Source: Streptomyces violaceusniger Tu 4113
GTDB lineage: Bacteria > Actinomycetota > Actinomycetes > Streptomycetales > Streptomycetaceae
Direction: 5' to 3'
DNA length: 64,000 bases
NCBI RefSeq assembly: GCF_000147815.2
Contig: NC_015957.1
Coordinates: 8,928,001-8,992,000, forward strand
The notes beneath the pieces are model-generated. The model saw only the letters and a program-made list of their open reading frames with translations. It ran no database searches and was not told the DNA's origin. This document shows, one piece after another, positions 27,301 through 34,620 of this stretch (position 1 is the stretch's first letter; each line of letters opens with the position of its first letter). The position numbers were made by a program, and so were the translations under genes.

Positions 27301-28402
27301 GCGGCGCCTCCTCGGCCTGCGCACCGGCGGGCTCCTCGGCGCTCTCGCCCCGCTGCTCGGCGGCGGGCTCCTCGGCGGCCTCGGCCTCCGCGGGCGTTCC
27401 GGCGGGGGCGGTGGCCTTACGGCTCGCACGGCGACGGGTACGGGCGGGCGCCGGGGGCACGGTCTCCGCCTCGGCCTCGGCCTCCGCGGCCTCGTCCGGC
27501 TCCGTCGGCGCCACGGCCTCCGCCTCCGCGGGCGCACCCGCCGGAGCGGTGGTCTTACGGGTCGCACGACGACGCGCACGGGTACGCGGGGCCTCATCGG
27601 CCGGGGCATCGGCTGCGACTGCGGCTGGGGCCGTGGCCTCGTCACCACTGCCACCAGCGGCCGCCGCAGACGACGCGTCCGCGTCGGCGGCCTCCGCCTG
27701 CGGCGAGCCCGCGGGGGCCGTGGCCTTACGGCTCGCACGACGGCGCGTACGGGCAGGGGCCGCGGGCGCGGTCTCCGCCTCGGCCTCCGGAGCCGCAGCG
27801 GGCTCCTCGGCCTGCTCAGGCTCCATGCCCTGGTCCGGCGCCACGGCCTCCGCCTCCGCGGGCGCACCCGCCGGAGCGGTCGCCTTACGGGTCGCACGGC
27901 GACGCGCACGGGCGGGCGGAGCGGCCTCGGGGGCGGCTTCCGCCACGGGCTCGACGGCGGCCTGGGGCTCCTCGCCACCACGGCCGGCATCGGCCGTCAG
28001 CACGGTCTCCGCGGCCTCCGGCGAACCCGCCGGAGCCGTCGCCTTGCGCGCCACCCGACGCCGCGTACGGGCGGGTGGAGCGGCGGATTCGGTGTCGGAC
28101 CCGGATGCGGATCCGCTCGCGGTGACCATGGCGGCACCGGCGGCGACGGGCTCGGAAGCGGCCTCGGACGCGGCGATGGCAACGATCTGATCAGCCGGTA
28201 TGGCCGGCGAAGTGGGCGTGGTGACCTCGGCGCCGCTCACCCCGCCGACCGGCGGACCGGCCGGGCGGGAGGCCGCACGGCGGCGGCGCGGCGGCAGGGT
28301 GTCGCTGGGCGTGCTCTCGATGGGATCCCCGGGCGCCGCGGCACGCGGCGCGGACGGCTCAAGGGGCTGGACAGGTTGGGTCGGCTCAATTGGTTCGAGC
28401 AT
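24314..28402 (-). CDS. rne: Ribonuclease E/G family endoribonuclease with large repetitive N- and C-terminal extensions
   Basis: Main mRNA-decay and rRNA-processing endonuclease. Seen: 1362 residues from ATG at 28402. The catalytic core (about 664-1092) has an S1 domain (SYVGNVYLGKVQNVLPSMEA), the metal-binding aspartates in VIDVNTGKFTG (975) and IIVIDFIDM (1019, 1022), and the Zn-link CVHC (1077-1080). Residues 1-660 are an Ala/Glu/Arg-rich scaffold with repeated RRRASRKATAPAG motifs and RRRRRRR clusters. Residues 1100-1260 carry two more such motifs. Residues 1293-1347 are a KKTA-repeat lysine tail like histone H1. Streptomyces RNase ES is known to carry scaffolds on both sides. The ATG at 28402 is chosen because the upstream frame is poor; 222 bp of leader lie before it. 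Confidence 0.97.
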   Translation of the reverse strand: MLEPIEPTQPVQPLEPSAPRAAAPGDPIESTPSDTLPPRRRRAASRPAGPPVGGVSGAEVTTPTSPAIPADQIVAIAASEAASEPVAAGAAMVTASGSASGSDTESAAPPARTRRRVARKATAPAGSPEAAETVLTADAGRGGEEPQAAVEPVAEAAPEAAPPARARRRATRKATAPAGAPAEAEAVAPDQGMEPEQAEEPAAAPEAEAETAPAAPARTRRRASRKATAPAGSPQAEAADADASSAAAAGGSGDEATAPAAVAADAPADEAPRTRARRRATRKTTAPAGAPAEAEAVAPTEPDEAAEAEAEAETVPPAPARTRRRASRKATAPAGTPAEAEAAEEPAAEQRGESAEEPAGAQAEEAPRGRTRRRATRGTAAEEPSSAPEPQTAEAEAPAAEAEPEPAPRSRRRAVRPPTAVFQAPVFTEPVFQTPESAAAEAAAALEETEEEEEEQPTAEETTQAVEPEAPTGRRRRRRRGGEPAEEQPEAEETEAVEAESGQPEGEHGDEEQGDRPARRRRRGGRRRRRGETAEGEGAEGRSEAETGERYDDDSAAEGEGAEEQGEGRDEVDAEAGEHGGGSASSRRRRRRRRRSGDAVEAEAGGDDPERTVVKVREPREPRERRGKESESSADEVQSIKGSTRLEAKKQRRREGREQGRRRVPIITEAEFLARREAVERVMVVRQNGDRTQIGVLEDDVLVEHFVNKEQATSYVGNVYLGKVQNVLPSMEAAFVDIGKGRNAVLYAGEVNFGALGLSNGPRRIETALKSGQSVLVQVTKDPIGHKGARLTSQVSLPGRYLVYVPEGSMTGISRKLPDTERARLKQILKKIVPEDAGVIVRTAAEGASEDELSRDVARLQAQWEEIKKKSKSGNAPSLLYGEPDMTVRVVRDIFNEDFSKVIVSGDDAWETIHGYVSHVAPDLADRLQRWTSDVDVFATYRIDEQLMKALDRKVWLPSGGSLVIDRTEAMIVIDVNTGKFTGQGGNLEETVTRNNLEAAEEIVRQLRLRDLGGIIVIDFIDMVLESNRDLVLRRLLECLGRDRTKHQVAEVTSLGLVQMTRKRVGQGLLESFSESCVHCNGRGVIVHMDQASAAGGGGGKRKKKKSAGGAQQPAEPEQAAVAEPEDVTEAAAEIAAEATQPRPEPEPVFAADEELYSSAAEAEAAATRGRTRRRATRKASAPAGAPKAAKESEGSVVVVADEPREASKAEPEAVAEAPASAPVEEPESAAPLEAVPAPRTRRRVTRKVTAPAGSPTGSEEAAVVVVSASSAESEPEPKAEAAPEGEAESEAPAKKTARKAAKKAPAKKTAAKKTAEKKTAAKKTAAKKTTAKKTTAKKTATKKTAAAEQQTPQSVSAAADD

Positions 28403-28624
28403 GCGGGCGTTTCTCCCGTCACGCTCCCGGGCGCCGCGCCTGCCTCCGGCCGGCCACCCGCGCACTGTGCGCGTGTGCCGCCGCCCGGGGCGCGGTCGCC
28501 GCACGGGAGCTGTCGTCTCGCTCACCGGGACCGAATATGTCGGGACCGGCGAAAGTCTCCTGGTCAGTGCGCCAGCCGGACCCGGGTGGCTCCCAAGTGC
28601 ATCGGCGGCGCATCGACGGCGGCC

Positions 28625-29479
28625 CTACGCGGAACCTCCCGGCGCCATCGCGGCGGTCAGCTCGGCGGCCGTGGTTGGGGCGGCCTGAACTGCCTCGCGA
28701 TCGGGCGCGAGCGGGTCGGTCACCGTGCCGGACTCCTCATCGAGCAGCCCCTGCGCCAGCCTGGTCACCGCTGCGGGGACCGGCGGCGCCAGGTCGGCCG
28801 TAGCGCGGAGACCGGACAGGACGTCGTCGGGTCGCACGGCAGGTGTCAGATGCCGTACCACCAGCCGCAGTATCGCACAGCCAGCGTCTCCGGGCCTATC
28901 GGCCCGAGGCGGAAGCACCTCCAGCCGGGCCACCGCCGCACGGGCGTCGAAGGTTCGCAACCCGTTTTTCGTCCGGCGCTCCACCTCGACCGTGTCGGCC
29001 TCGAGGAAGGCTGCGGCGGCACGCTCGGCGTCCGCCTGGGCGACCTGGTCGAGCCGGATCTCCCATACGGACGCCTGCAGCCGGTCGGCGAGCCCCGAGG
29101 TGCGGGCCTCCACGGCCTCGATCACATCGAGCCCCGCGGGCAGCGACTCGTTGAGCAGCGCCCGGAGTTTCTCGGGGTCGCGCGCCTCGGTCAGCTGGAT
29201 CTCCAGGTACTCCGCCTCGCTGCCGGTGCCGGTGGGTGCGGCATTGGCGTAGGACACCTTCGGATGCGGGGTGAAGCCCGCCGAGTAGGCCATCGGCACC
29301 TCGGCGCGGCGCAGCGCCCGCTCGAAGGCGCGCTGGAAGTCGCGGTGGCTGGTGAACCGGAGGCGGCCGCGCTTGGTGTAACGCAAACGGATGCGCTGCA
29401 CCGCGGGAGCGGGCGGCGGGCCTTCGGGCTGTCGCTTGCCCAGGGGACTGTCTCCTTGTACTTCCTTGCGGTCGAGCAC
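28625..29479 (-). CDS. TIGR03936/DUF2344 family radical-SAM-linked protein
   Basis: A conserved partner of the B12-binding radical-SAM protein encoded just upstream, sometimes fused to it in other phyla. Seen: 284 residues, with the family N-terminus RIRLRYTKRGRLRFTSHRDF, ALRRAEVPMAYSAGFTPHPK and ANAAPTGTGSEAEYLEIQL, an alpha/beta core, and a variable Ala/Pro/Glu tail. The first 30 residues before VQRIRL are low complexity, so a start nearer the domain is possible. The role is unknown; the pair next to rne suggests tRNA or rRNA modification (inference from context only). Confidence 0.88.
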   Translation of the reverse strand: MLDRKEVQGDSPLGKRQPEGPPPAPAVQRIRLRYTKRGRLRFTSHRDFQRAFERALRRAEVPMAYSAGFTPHPKVSYANAAPTGTGSEAEYLEIQLTEARDPEKLRALLNESLPAGLDVIEAVEARTSGLADRLQASVWEIRLDQVAQADAERAAAAFLEADTVEVERRTKNGLRTFDARAAVARLEVLPPRADRPGDAGCAILRLVVRHLTPAVRPDDVLSGLRATADLAPPVPAAVTRLAQGLLDEESGTVTDPLAPDREAVQAAPTTAAELTAAMAPGGSA

Positions 29480-29550
29480 CAGGGCCGCAGGACCCCGGTC
29501 TCTTCCAGCCTACTTTGTGGGCACCCCGGTGACGGAAGGCCGCCGGACGG

Positions 29551-31473
29551 CTACTTCACCGACAGCGGCAGCAGCTTCCGGCCGGTGGGGCCGATCTGGA
29601 TCTCGGTCTGCATCTGCGGGCAGACGCCGCAGTCGAAGCAGGGGGTCCAGCGGCAGTCCTCGACCTCGGTCTCGTCGAGCGAGTCCTGCCAGTCCTCCCA
29701 CAGCCAGTCCTTGTCGAGGCCCGAGTCGAGGTGGTCCCAGGGCAGGACCTCCTCGTAGGTGCGCTCGCGTGTGGTGTACCAGTCGAGGTCGAGGCCGAAC
29801 TGGGGCAGGGCCCGCTCGGCGCACTCCATCCACCGGTCGTACGAGAAGTGTTCACGCCAGCCGTCGAAGCGGCCGCCGTCCTCGTAGACGGCGCGGATGA
29901 CCGCGCCCACCCGGCGGTCGCCGCGCGAGAGCAGACCCTCCACGATGCCGGGCTTGCCGTCGTGGTACCGGAAGCCGATCGAGCGGCCGTACTTCTTGTC
30001 GCCGCGGATCTTTTCGCGCAGCTTCTCCAGCCGGGCGTCGGTCTCCTCGGCGCTGAGCTGCGGGGCCCACTGGAAGGGGGTGTGCGGCTTGGGGACGAAA
30101 CCGCCGATCGAGACGGTGCAGCGGATGTCGTTCTTGCCGGACACCTCACGGCCCTTGGCGATGACCTTGGTCGCCATGTCGGCGATCTGCAGCACATCGT
30201 CGTCGGTCTCGGTGGGCAGACCGCACATGAAGTACAGCTTCACCTGCCGCCAGCCGTTGCCGTACGCGGTGGCCACCGTACGGATGAGGTCTTCTTCGGA
30301 GACCATCTTGTTGATGACCTTACGGATGCGCTCACTGCCGCCCTCGGGGGCGAAGGTGAGGCCCGAGCGGCGCCCGTTGCGGGTCAGCTCGTTGGCGAGG
30401 TCGATGTTGAAGGCGTCCACCCGGGTCGACGGGAGGGACAGGCCGATCTTGTCCTTCTCGTACCGGTCGGCGAGGCCCTTGGCGACGTCGCCGATCTCGG
30501 TGTGGTCGGCGGAGGAGAGGGACAGCAGGCCGACCTCCTCGAAACCGGTGGCCTTCAGCCCCTTCTCGACCATCTCGCCGATCCCGGTGATCGACCGCTC
30601 GCGCACCGGGCGGGTGATCATGCCCGCCTGGCAGAAGCGGCAGCCTCGGGTGCAGCCGCGGAAGATCTCCACCGACATCCGCTCATGGACGGTCTCGGCC
30701 AGCGGCACCAGCGGCTGCTTCGGGTAGGGCCACTCGTCGAGGTCCATGACGGTGTGCTTGGACACCCGCCACGGCACGCCCGAGCGGTTCGGCACGACGC
30801 GCGCGATCCGCCCGTCGGCCAGGTACTCCACGTCGTAGAACTTCGGGACGTAGACGCTGCCGGTACGCGCGAGACGGAAGAGCAGCTCATCGCGGCCGCC
30901 CGGGCGGCCCTCGGCCTTCCAGGCGCGGAGGATCGCGGTCATGTCGAGCACGGCCTGCTCACCGTCGCCGATCACCGCGCAGTCGATGAAGTCGGCGATC
31001 GGCTCCGGGTTGAACGCGGCATGGCCGCCCGCGACCACGACGGGGTGGTCCTCGGTGCGGTCCACGGCGTCCAGGGGGACCCCGGCGAGGTCGAGTGCGG
31101 TGAGCAGGTTGGTGTACCCCAGCTCGGTGGAGAAGGAGACGCCGAGGAAGTCGAACGCGGACACCGGGCGGTGCGAATCCACGGTGAACTGCGGCACCTT
31201 GTGCTCGCGCATCAGCTCCTCGAGGTCCGGCCACACGCTGTAGGTGCGCTCGGCGAGCACACCCTCGCGCTCGTTGAGGACCTCATAAAGGATCATGACG
31301 CCCTGGTTGGGGAGACCGACCTCGTAGGCGTCCGGGTACATGAGCGACCAGCGGACGTCGCAGCTCTCCCACGACTTGACAGTGGAATTGAGCTCGCCAC
31401 CTACGTACTGGATAGGCTTCTGCACATGCGGCAGCAGGGCCTCGAGCTGTGGGAAGACCGACTCGACAGACAT
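29551..31473 (-). CDS. B12-binding-type radical SAM protein (TIGR03960 family)
   Basis: Seen: 640 residues. A cobalamin-binding-like N-terminal region (about 30-200, VMILYEVLNEREG, VVVAGGHAAFNPEP) is followed by the radical-SAM cluster motif CTRGCRFC (about 273-280), which binds the 4Fe-4S cluster and cleaves SAM. Then comes a TIM-barrel part (LPSTRVDAFN, FAPEGGSERIRKVINKMVSE, VKLYFMCGLPTETDDDV). A C-terminal cysteine set, CFDCGVC, could hold a further metal or cluster. It is co-directional with the TIGR03936 gene (70-bp gap), the usual arrangement. The substrate is not known. Confidence 0.93.
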   Translation of the reverse strand: MSVESVFPQLEALLPHVQKPIQYVGGELNSTVKSWESCDVRWSLMYPDAYEVGLPNQGVMILYEVLNEREGVLAERTYSVWPDLEELMREHKVPQFTVDSHRPVSAFDFLGVSFSTELGYTNLLTALDLAGVPLDAVDRTEDHPVVVAGGHAAFNPEPIADFIDCAVIGDGEQAVLDMTAILRAWKAEGRPGGRDELLFRLARTGSVYVPKFYDVEYLADGRIARVVPNRSGVPWRVSKHTVMDLDEWPYPKQPLVPLAETVHERMSVEIFRGCTRGCRFCQAGMITRPVRERSITGIGEMVEKGLKATGFEEVGLLSLSSADHTEIGDVAKGLADRYEKDKIGLSLPSTRVDAFNIDLANELTRNGRRSGLTFAPEGGSERIRKVINKMVSEEDLIRTVATAYGNGWRQVKLYFMCGLPTETDDDVLQIADMATKVIAKGREVSGKNDIRCTVSIGGFVPKPHTPFQWAPQLSAEETDARLEKLREKIRGDKKYGRSIGFRYHDGKPGIVEGLLSRGDRRVGAVIRAVYEDGGRFDGWREHFSYDRWMECAERALPQFGLDLDWYTTRERTYEEVLPWDHLDSGLDKDWLWEDWQDSLDETEVEDCRWTPCFDCGVCPQMQTEIQIGPTGRKLLPLSVK

Positions 31474-31544
31474 CGCGGACTTTCGTGAAGCTGACAGGGT
31501 GACCCTCTAGCCTACCTGCCGCGCCGGACTCCCTCGCCACGGAT

Positions 31545-33173
31545 CTACGCCTCCAGGGCCGCCCGGTGCTTCTTACGGGAGACATCGGCCCACAGGCCGG
31601 GCAGCTCACGCACGCGGGCGGCGGCCCGCGCCTCCTCCCTGCCGTACAGCAGCCCGAAGGTGAAGTCGCTCTCCCCCGCGCCGTGGGCCTGGGTGGCCAG
31701 CGCCCGCAGCGCCTCGCGCGCGACGACGCTGTCCTGGTGGTCACCGAGCACGTCCTGTACGGACTGCATACGGCGGGCGAACTTCTTGGCGGGCTTGCCG
31801 AGCGCGGGCCGGGCCGTCTCGGCGGCGTAGCGGACGCGCTTGGCGGCCTTACGGGCCTGATGGACGGCCACGTCGCGGTCCGGCCCCGGGGGCGTCTCCA
31901 GGGCGGTGGTCATACGGGTGGCGAGCCGCTCGTAGTCGCGCAGCACGGCCCCCACGACCACCTGCTCGGCCGGCTTGGCGGCGGCGGGGCGCAGCGGCGG
32001 AGCGGCCGCCAGGGCGTCGAGGGTGTCCAGGAGCGTGAGATAGCGCTCGCTGTCCAGCGCGCCCAGGACGGCCGCGCGGGCGCCGTCGCGGCGCCCCTGC
32101 GACCAGTGGTCCAGCCGGTTCCGCACCGGGCCGAGCCGGAGGTCGTCCGGCAGCTCGGCGAGACGGCCTTCGAGCCGCTCGGTGAGCACCTCGCGGTCGC
32201 GTTCCACGCCGAGCTCACCGGCCAGCCACTTCAGCTCGTCGCCGATCGGATCGGTCACCGTACGGTCCAGGACCTTGCGGTAGGAGCGGAAGGCGCTGCG
32301 CAGCCGGCGGGTGGCGACCCGCATCCGGTGCACCGCGTCCGGCAGGTCCCTGCGCACGGCGGGGTCGAGCCGCACCAGGGCGTCGATCTGACGGCGTACG
32401 TAGTCCAGGACGACATCGTCGGCGCCGAGCGGCCGCCGGACCGCCGACGCGGCCTGCTCGACCTGACGGGCGCTCTTCGCGGGCTTCCCGGACCGGCCGG
32501 GCCCGTCTCCGCCGGTCTCGACCGCGACCGCGACCTTCTCCGTCTCGGCCAGGGCCTTGGCGAGCTTGGAGGGGCTGTCGGCGCGGTGCAGACCGCCGTC
32601 GCGCAGCCGCCCCTCGACCGCGTCGAGCAGCCGCTGATCGTGGCCCCGGCCCTCGGCGAGCTCGACCTCGACCTCGGTCCACCGCACCGGCTCGCTCTCC
32701 TCGGGCGCCAGCCGCCGGGCCGTGACGCGGTCGACGGACACCTCCGCGAGCACGGTGCCGTCGGCGTCCACCAGATCCTTACGGTCCCGCTCGGTGTGCA
32801 GATGGGCGAGCGGGCGCAGCGGATCGTGGCGGACCCGCGAGCGCAGCAGCGCGGCCATCTCGGCCGGCACCTCGACGCCGAGCGGCGCCTGCAGCTCCTC
32901 CCGGGTGTCCGGGCCGACGGGCAGCTTCAGATGCCAGCCCTCGTCGGCGCCGCCGGTGCGGTGGCGCAAGGTGATGCCGTCGGCCAGCAGCCTTCGCCCG
33001 GGGGTGTCGTAATAGGTGGCCTCGAGGGTCGCGACACCTCGGCTCACCACGGTCGCGACCGGACCCGCCCCGGTCAGTTCGGGAAGACCCGGCAGGTCGG
33101 GCCGCCCGGACGGACCGGCTTCTTCGGCGGTGGCCTCATACTTGCGTTCTATCTCCTGCTTCGTGTCCACCAT
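31545..33173 (-). CDS. CYTH and CHAD domain protein
   Basis: CYTH domains hydrolyse or make triphosphate compounds; CHAD helical bundles bind polyphosphate. Seen: 542 residues. The CYTH N-terminus has the ExExK signature (EIERKYE, residues 7-13) and a metal-binding beta-barrel pattern to about residue 210. A Pro/Lys linker follows, and then a CHAD domain (about 255-535) with conserved histidines and arginines in VHRMRVATRRLRSAFRSYRK and VHQARKAAKRVRYAAETARP. Its place between the radical-SAM gene and rodA is conserved in Streptomyces as I recall. A role in polyphosphate metabolism or granules is inferred from the domains. Confidence 0.94.
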   Translation of the reverse strand: MVDTKQEIERKYEATAEEAGPSGRPDLPGLPELTGAGPVATVVSRGVATLEATYYDTPGRRLLADGITLRHRTGGADEGWHLKLPVGPDTREELQAPLGVEVPAEMAALLRSRVRHDPLRPLAHLHTERDRKDLVDADGTVLAEVSVDRVTARRLAPEESEPVRWTEVEVELAEGRGHDQRLLDAVEGRLRDGGLHRADSPSKLAKALAETEKVAVAVETGGDGPGRSGKPAKSARQVEQAASAVRRPLGADDVVLDYVRRQIDALVRLDPAVRRDLPDAVHRMRVATRRLRSAFRSYRKVLDRTVTDPIGDELKWLAGELGVERDREVLTERLEGRLAELPDDLRLGPVRNRLDHWSQGRRDGARAAVLGALDSERYLTLLDTLDALAAAPPLRPAAAKPAEQVVVGAVLRDYERLATRMTTALETPPGPDRDVAVHQARKAAKRVRYAAETARPALGKPAKKFARRMQSVQDVLGDHQDSVVAREALRALATQAHGAGESDFTFGLLYGREEARAAARVRELPGLWADVSRKKHRAALEA

Positions 33174-33208
33174 GTGATGTCACGTACCCGAACTCGGGCC
33201 AATCAGCC

Positions 33209-34411
33209 CTAAGCGGAGACGGGCCTCTGCACTCGGATGGACTGCAGCAGCCCGATCGCGATCCATACGGCGAACATCGAGGTTCCGCCGTAGGAGACGA
33301 ACGGCAGCGGCAGACCGGCCACCGGCATGATGCCCAGCGTCATCCCGATGTTCTCGAACGACTGGAAGGCGAACCAGGCGATGATCCCCGCCGCGACGAC
33401 GGTCCCGTACAGCTCCGTGGTGTCGCGCGCGATCCGGCAGGCGCGCCACAGCACGACCCCCAGCAGCACGATGATCAGGCCCGCGCCGAGGAAGCCGAGC
33501 TCCTCCCCCGCGACCGTGAAGACGAAGTCGGTCTGCTGCTCGGGGACGAACTGACCGGTGGTCTGGGTGCCGTGGAAGAGCCCCTTACCGGTGAGACCGC
33601 CCGAGCCGATCGCGATCCGCGCCTGGTTGGTGTTGTAGCCGACCCCGGCCGGGTCGAGCGCGGGGTTGGCGAAGGCGGCGAAGCGGTCGATCTGGTACTG
33701 GTCGAGGACGTGCAGTTGCCAGATGAGCAGCGCGCCGACCACGGCCGTGAGGATCAGTCCGGCGATCCAGCGGTTGGACGCGCCGGAGGCGAGCAGCACG
33801 GCGAGCACGATCACCGCCATGACCATCACCGAGCCGAGGTCCGGCATCAGCAGCACGATCGCGATGGGGAGTGCGGCCAGGCCGAGCGACTGGACGACGG
33901 TCCGGTGGTCGGGGTTGAGCCGGTCACCCGCGTCCACGCGCGCGGCCAGCAGCATCGCCATGCCCAGGATGATCGTGATCTTGGCGAACTCGCCCGGCTG
34001 CAGGGAGAATCCGCCGCCGACCACGATCCACGCGTGCGCCCCGTTGATCGTCGAGCCCAGCGGGGTGAGCACGGCGAGGACGAGGACGACGGACAGGCCG
34101 TAGAGGACCGGGACCGCGCCGCGCAGGGTGCGATGGCCCAGCCAGACGGTGCCGATGGCGAGCACCAGCCCGATGCCGGTGTTGAGGGCGTGCCGGACCA
34201 GGAAGGAGTACGGGTCGCCCCCGTTCAGCTCGGTGCGGTTGCGGGTGGCGGAGTAGACGAGCGCCCCGCCGATCGCGGACAGGGCCAACGCGGTGAGCAG
34301 CAGCACCCAGTCGAGGCGGCGCACGACGGAGTCGCGCGCCATGAGCTTGCTCCAGGTACCGCGCTCCGGGGTGAAGCGCCGGACGGAGTATCCGTGCGTG
34401 GACGCGCTCAC
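33209..34411 (-). CDS. rodA: SEDS family peptidoglycan glycosyltransferase RodA
   Basis: Polymerises lipid II into glycan strands together with PBP2. Seen: 400 residues from GTG at 34411 (VSASTHGYSVRRFTPERGTW), then about ten membrane helices. The SEDS blocks are present: LQPGEFAKI, LLMPDLGSVMV, the catalytic-loop region RIAIGSGGLTGKGLFHGTQT, QTDFVFTVAGEELGF and PLPFVSYGGTSM near the end. An AGGAGG site lies ten bases upstream, inside a small ORF whose stop overlaps this start as GTGA. In S. coelicolor the equivalent SfR/RodA belongs to the spore-wall synthesis complex with MreBCD and PBP2. Confidence 0.96.
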   Translation of the reverse strand: MSASTHGYSVRRFTPERGTWSKLMARDSVVRRLDWVLLLTALALSAIGGALVYSATRNRTELNGGDPYSFLVRHALNTGIGLVLAIGTVWLGHRTLRGAVPVLYGLSVVLVLAVLTPLGSTINGAHAWIVVGGGFSLQPGEFAKITIILGMAMLLAARVDAGDRLNPDHRTVVQSLGLAALPIAIVLLMPDLGSVMVMAVIVLAVLLASGASNRWIAGLILTAVVGALLIWQLHVLDQYQIDRFAAFANPALDPAGVGYNTNQARIAIGSGGLTGKGLFHGTQTTGQFVPEQQTDFVFTVAGEELGFLGAGLIIVLLGVVLWRACRIARDTTELYGTVVAAGIIAWFAFQSFENIGMTLGIMPVAGLPLPFVSYGGTSMFAVWIAIGLLQSIRVQRPVSA

Positions 34412-34527
34412 CCCTGCCTCCTGTTCGCCCCGCCGCGGCAGCGGCTCATGCCACTGTCGCCCGCGCGGCACAGAGGCGCGGCTTGCATCGTCATCTGCGG
34501 CCCGGCGGCCGCGCGCGCGTCGCTCAC
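34408..34527 (-). CDS. Small ORF b (39 aa) between pbp2 and rodA, translationally chained
   Basis: It starts GTG at 34527, overlapping the stop of small ORF a as GTGA, and is preceded by AACAGGAGGCAGGC. It reads MSDARAAAGPQMTMQAAPLC and ends GGANRRQG, its stop overlapping rodA as GTGA. Codons AAC AGG AGG CAG near its end are the ribosome site of rodA. The first 23 codons match ORF a with three base changes. Third positions are G or C in 36 of 39 codons. No signal or known domain is seen. It may encode a small protein, or serve only to carry ribosomes from pbp2 to rodA. Confidence 0.55.
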   Translation of the reverse strand: MSDARAAAGPQMTMQAAPLCRAGDSGMSRCRGGANRRQG

Positions 34528-34620
34528 GCCTGCCTCCTGTTCACTTCTCCGCCCGCGCGGCGCAGAGGCGCGGCTTGCATCGTCATCCGCGGCCCGGCGG
34601 CCGCGCGTGCGTCGCTCACG
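34458..34620 (-). repeat. Tandem direct repeat of about 71 bp in the pbp2-rodA junction
   Basis: Units 34458-34528 and 34550-34620 differ at three positions. A further shared block with AGGAGG (CCTGCCTCCTGTTC on the + strand) follows each, at 34414-34427 and 34530-34543. Each unit begins at a GTGAGC start directly after a stop. The sequence is unlike coding sequence of pbp2 or rodA. Confidence 0.9.
34524..34619 (-). CDS. Small ORF a (31 aa) between pbp2 and rodA, translationally chained
   Basis: Its GTG at 34619 overlaps the pbp2 stop as GTGA. It reads MSDARAAAGPRMTMQAAPLR and ends EVNRRQA, its stop overlapping ORF b. The AAC AGG AGG CAG codons supply the ribosome site for ORF b. It is basic (six Arg in 31) with no hydrophobic segment. 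Third positions are G or C in 26 of 31 codons. Coding status is uncertain; the overlaps at both ends are the main evidence. Confidence 0.5.
   Translation of the reverse strand: MSDARAAAGPRMTMQAAPLRRAGGEVNRRQA

Noticed and set aside
24287..29758. An open frame of more than 1800 codons on the plus strand opposite rne
   Set aside because: It is antisense to a clear RNase E/G gene. Its Leu/Gly/Arg-rich product is what GC-rich codon bias gives on the opposite strand, and it has no recognisable domain.
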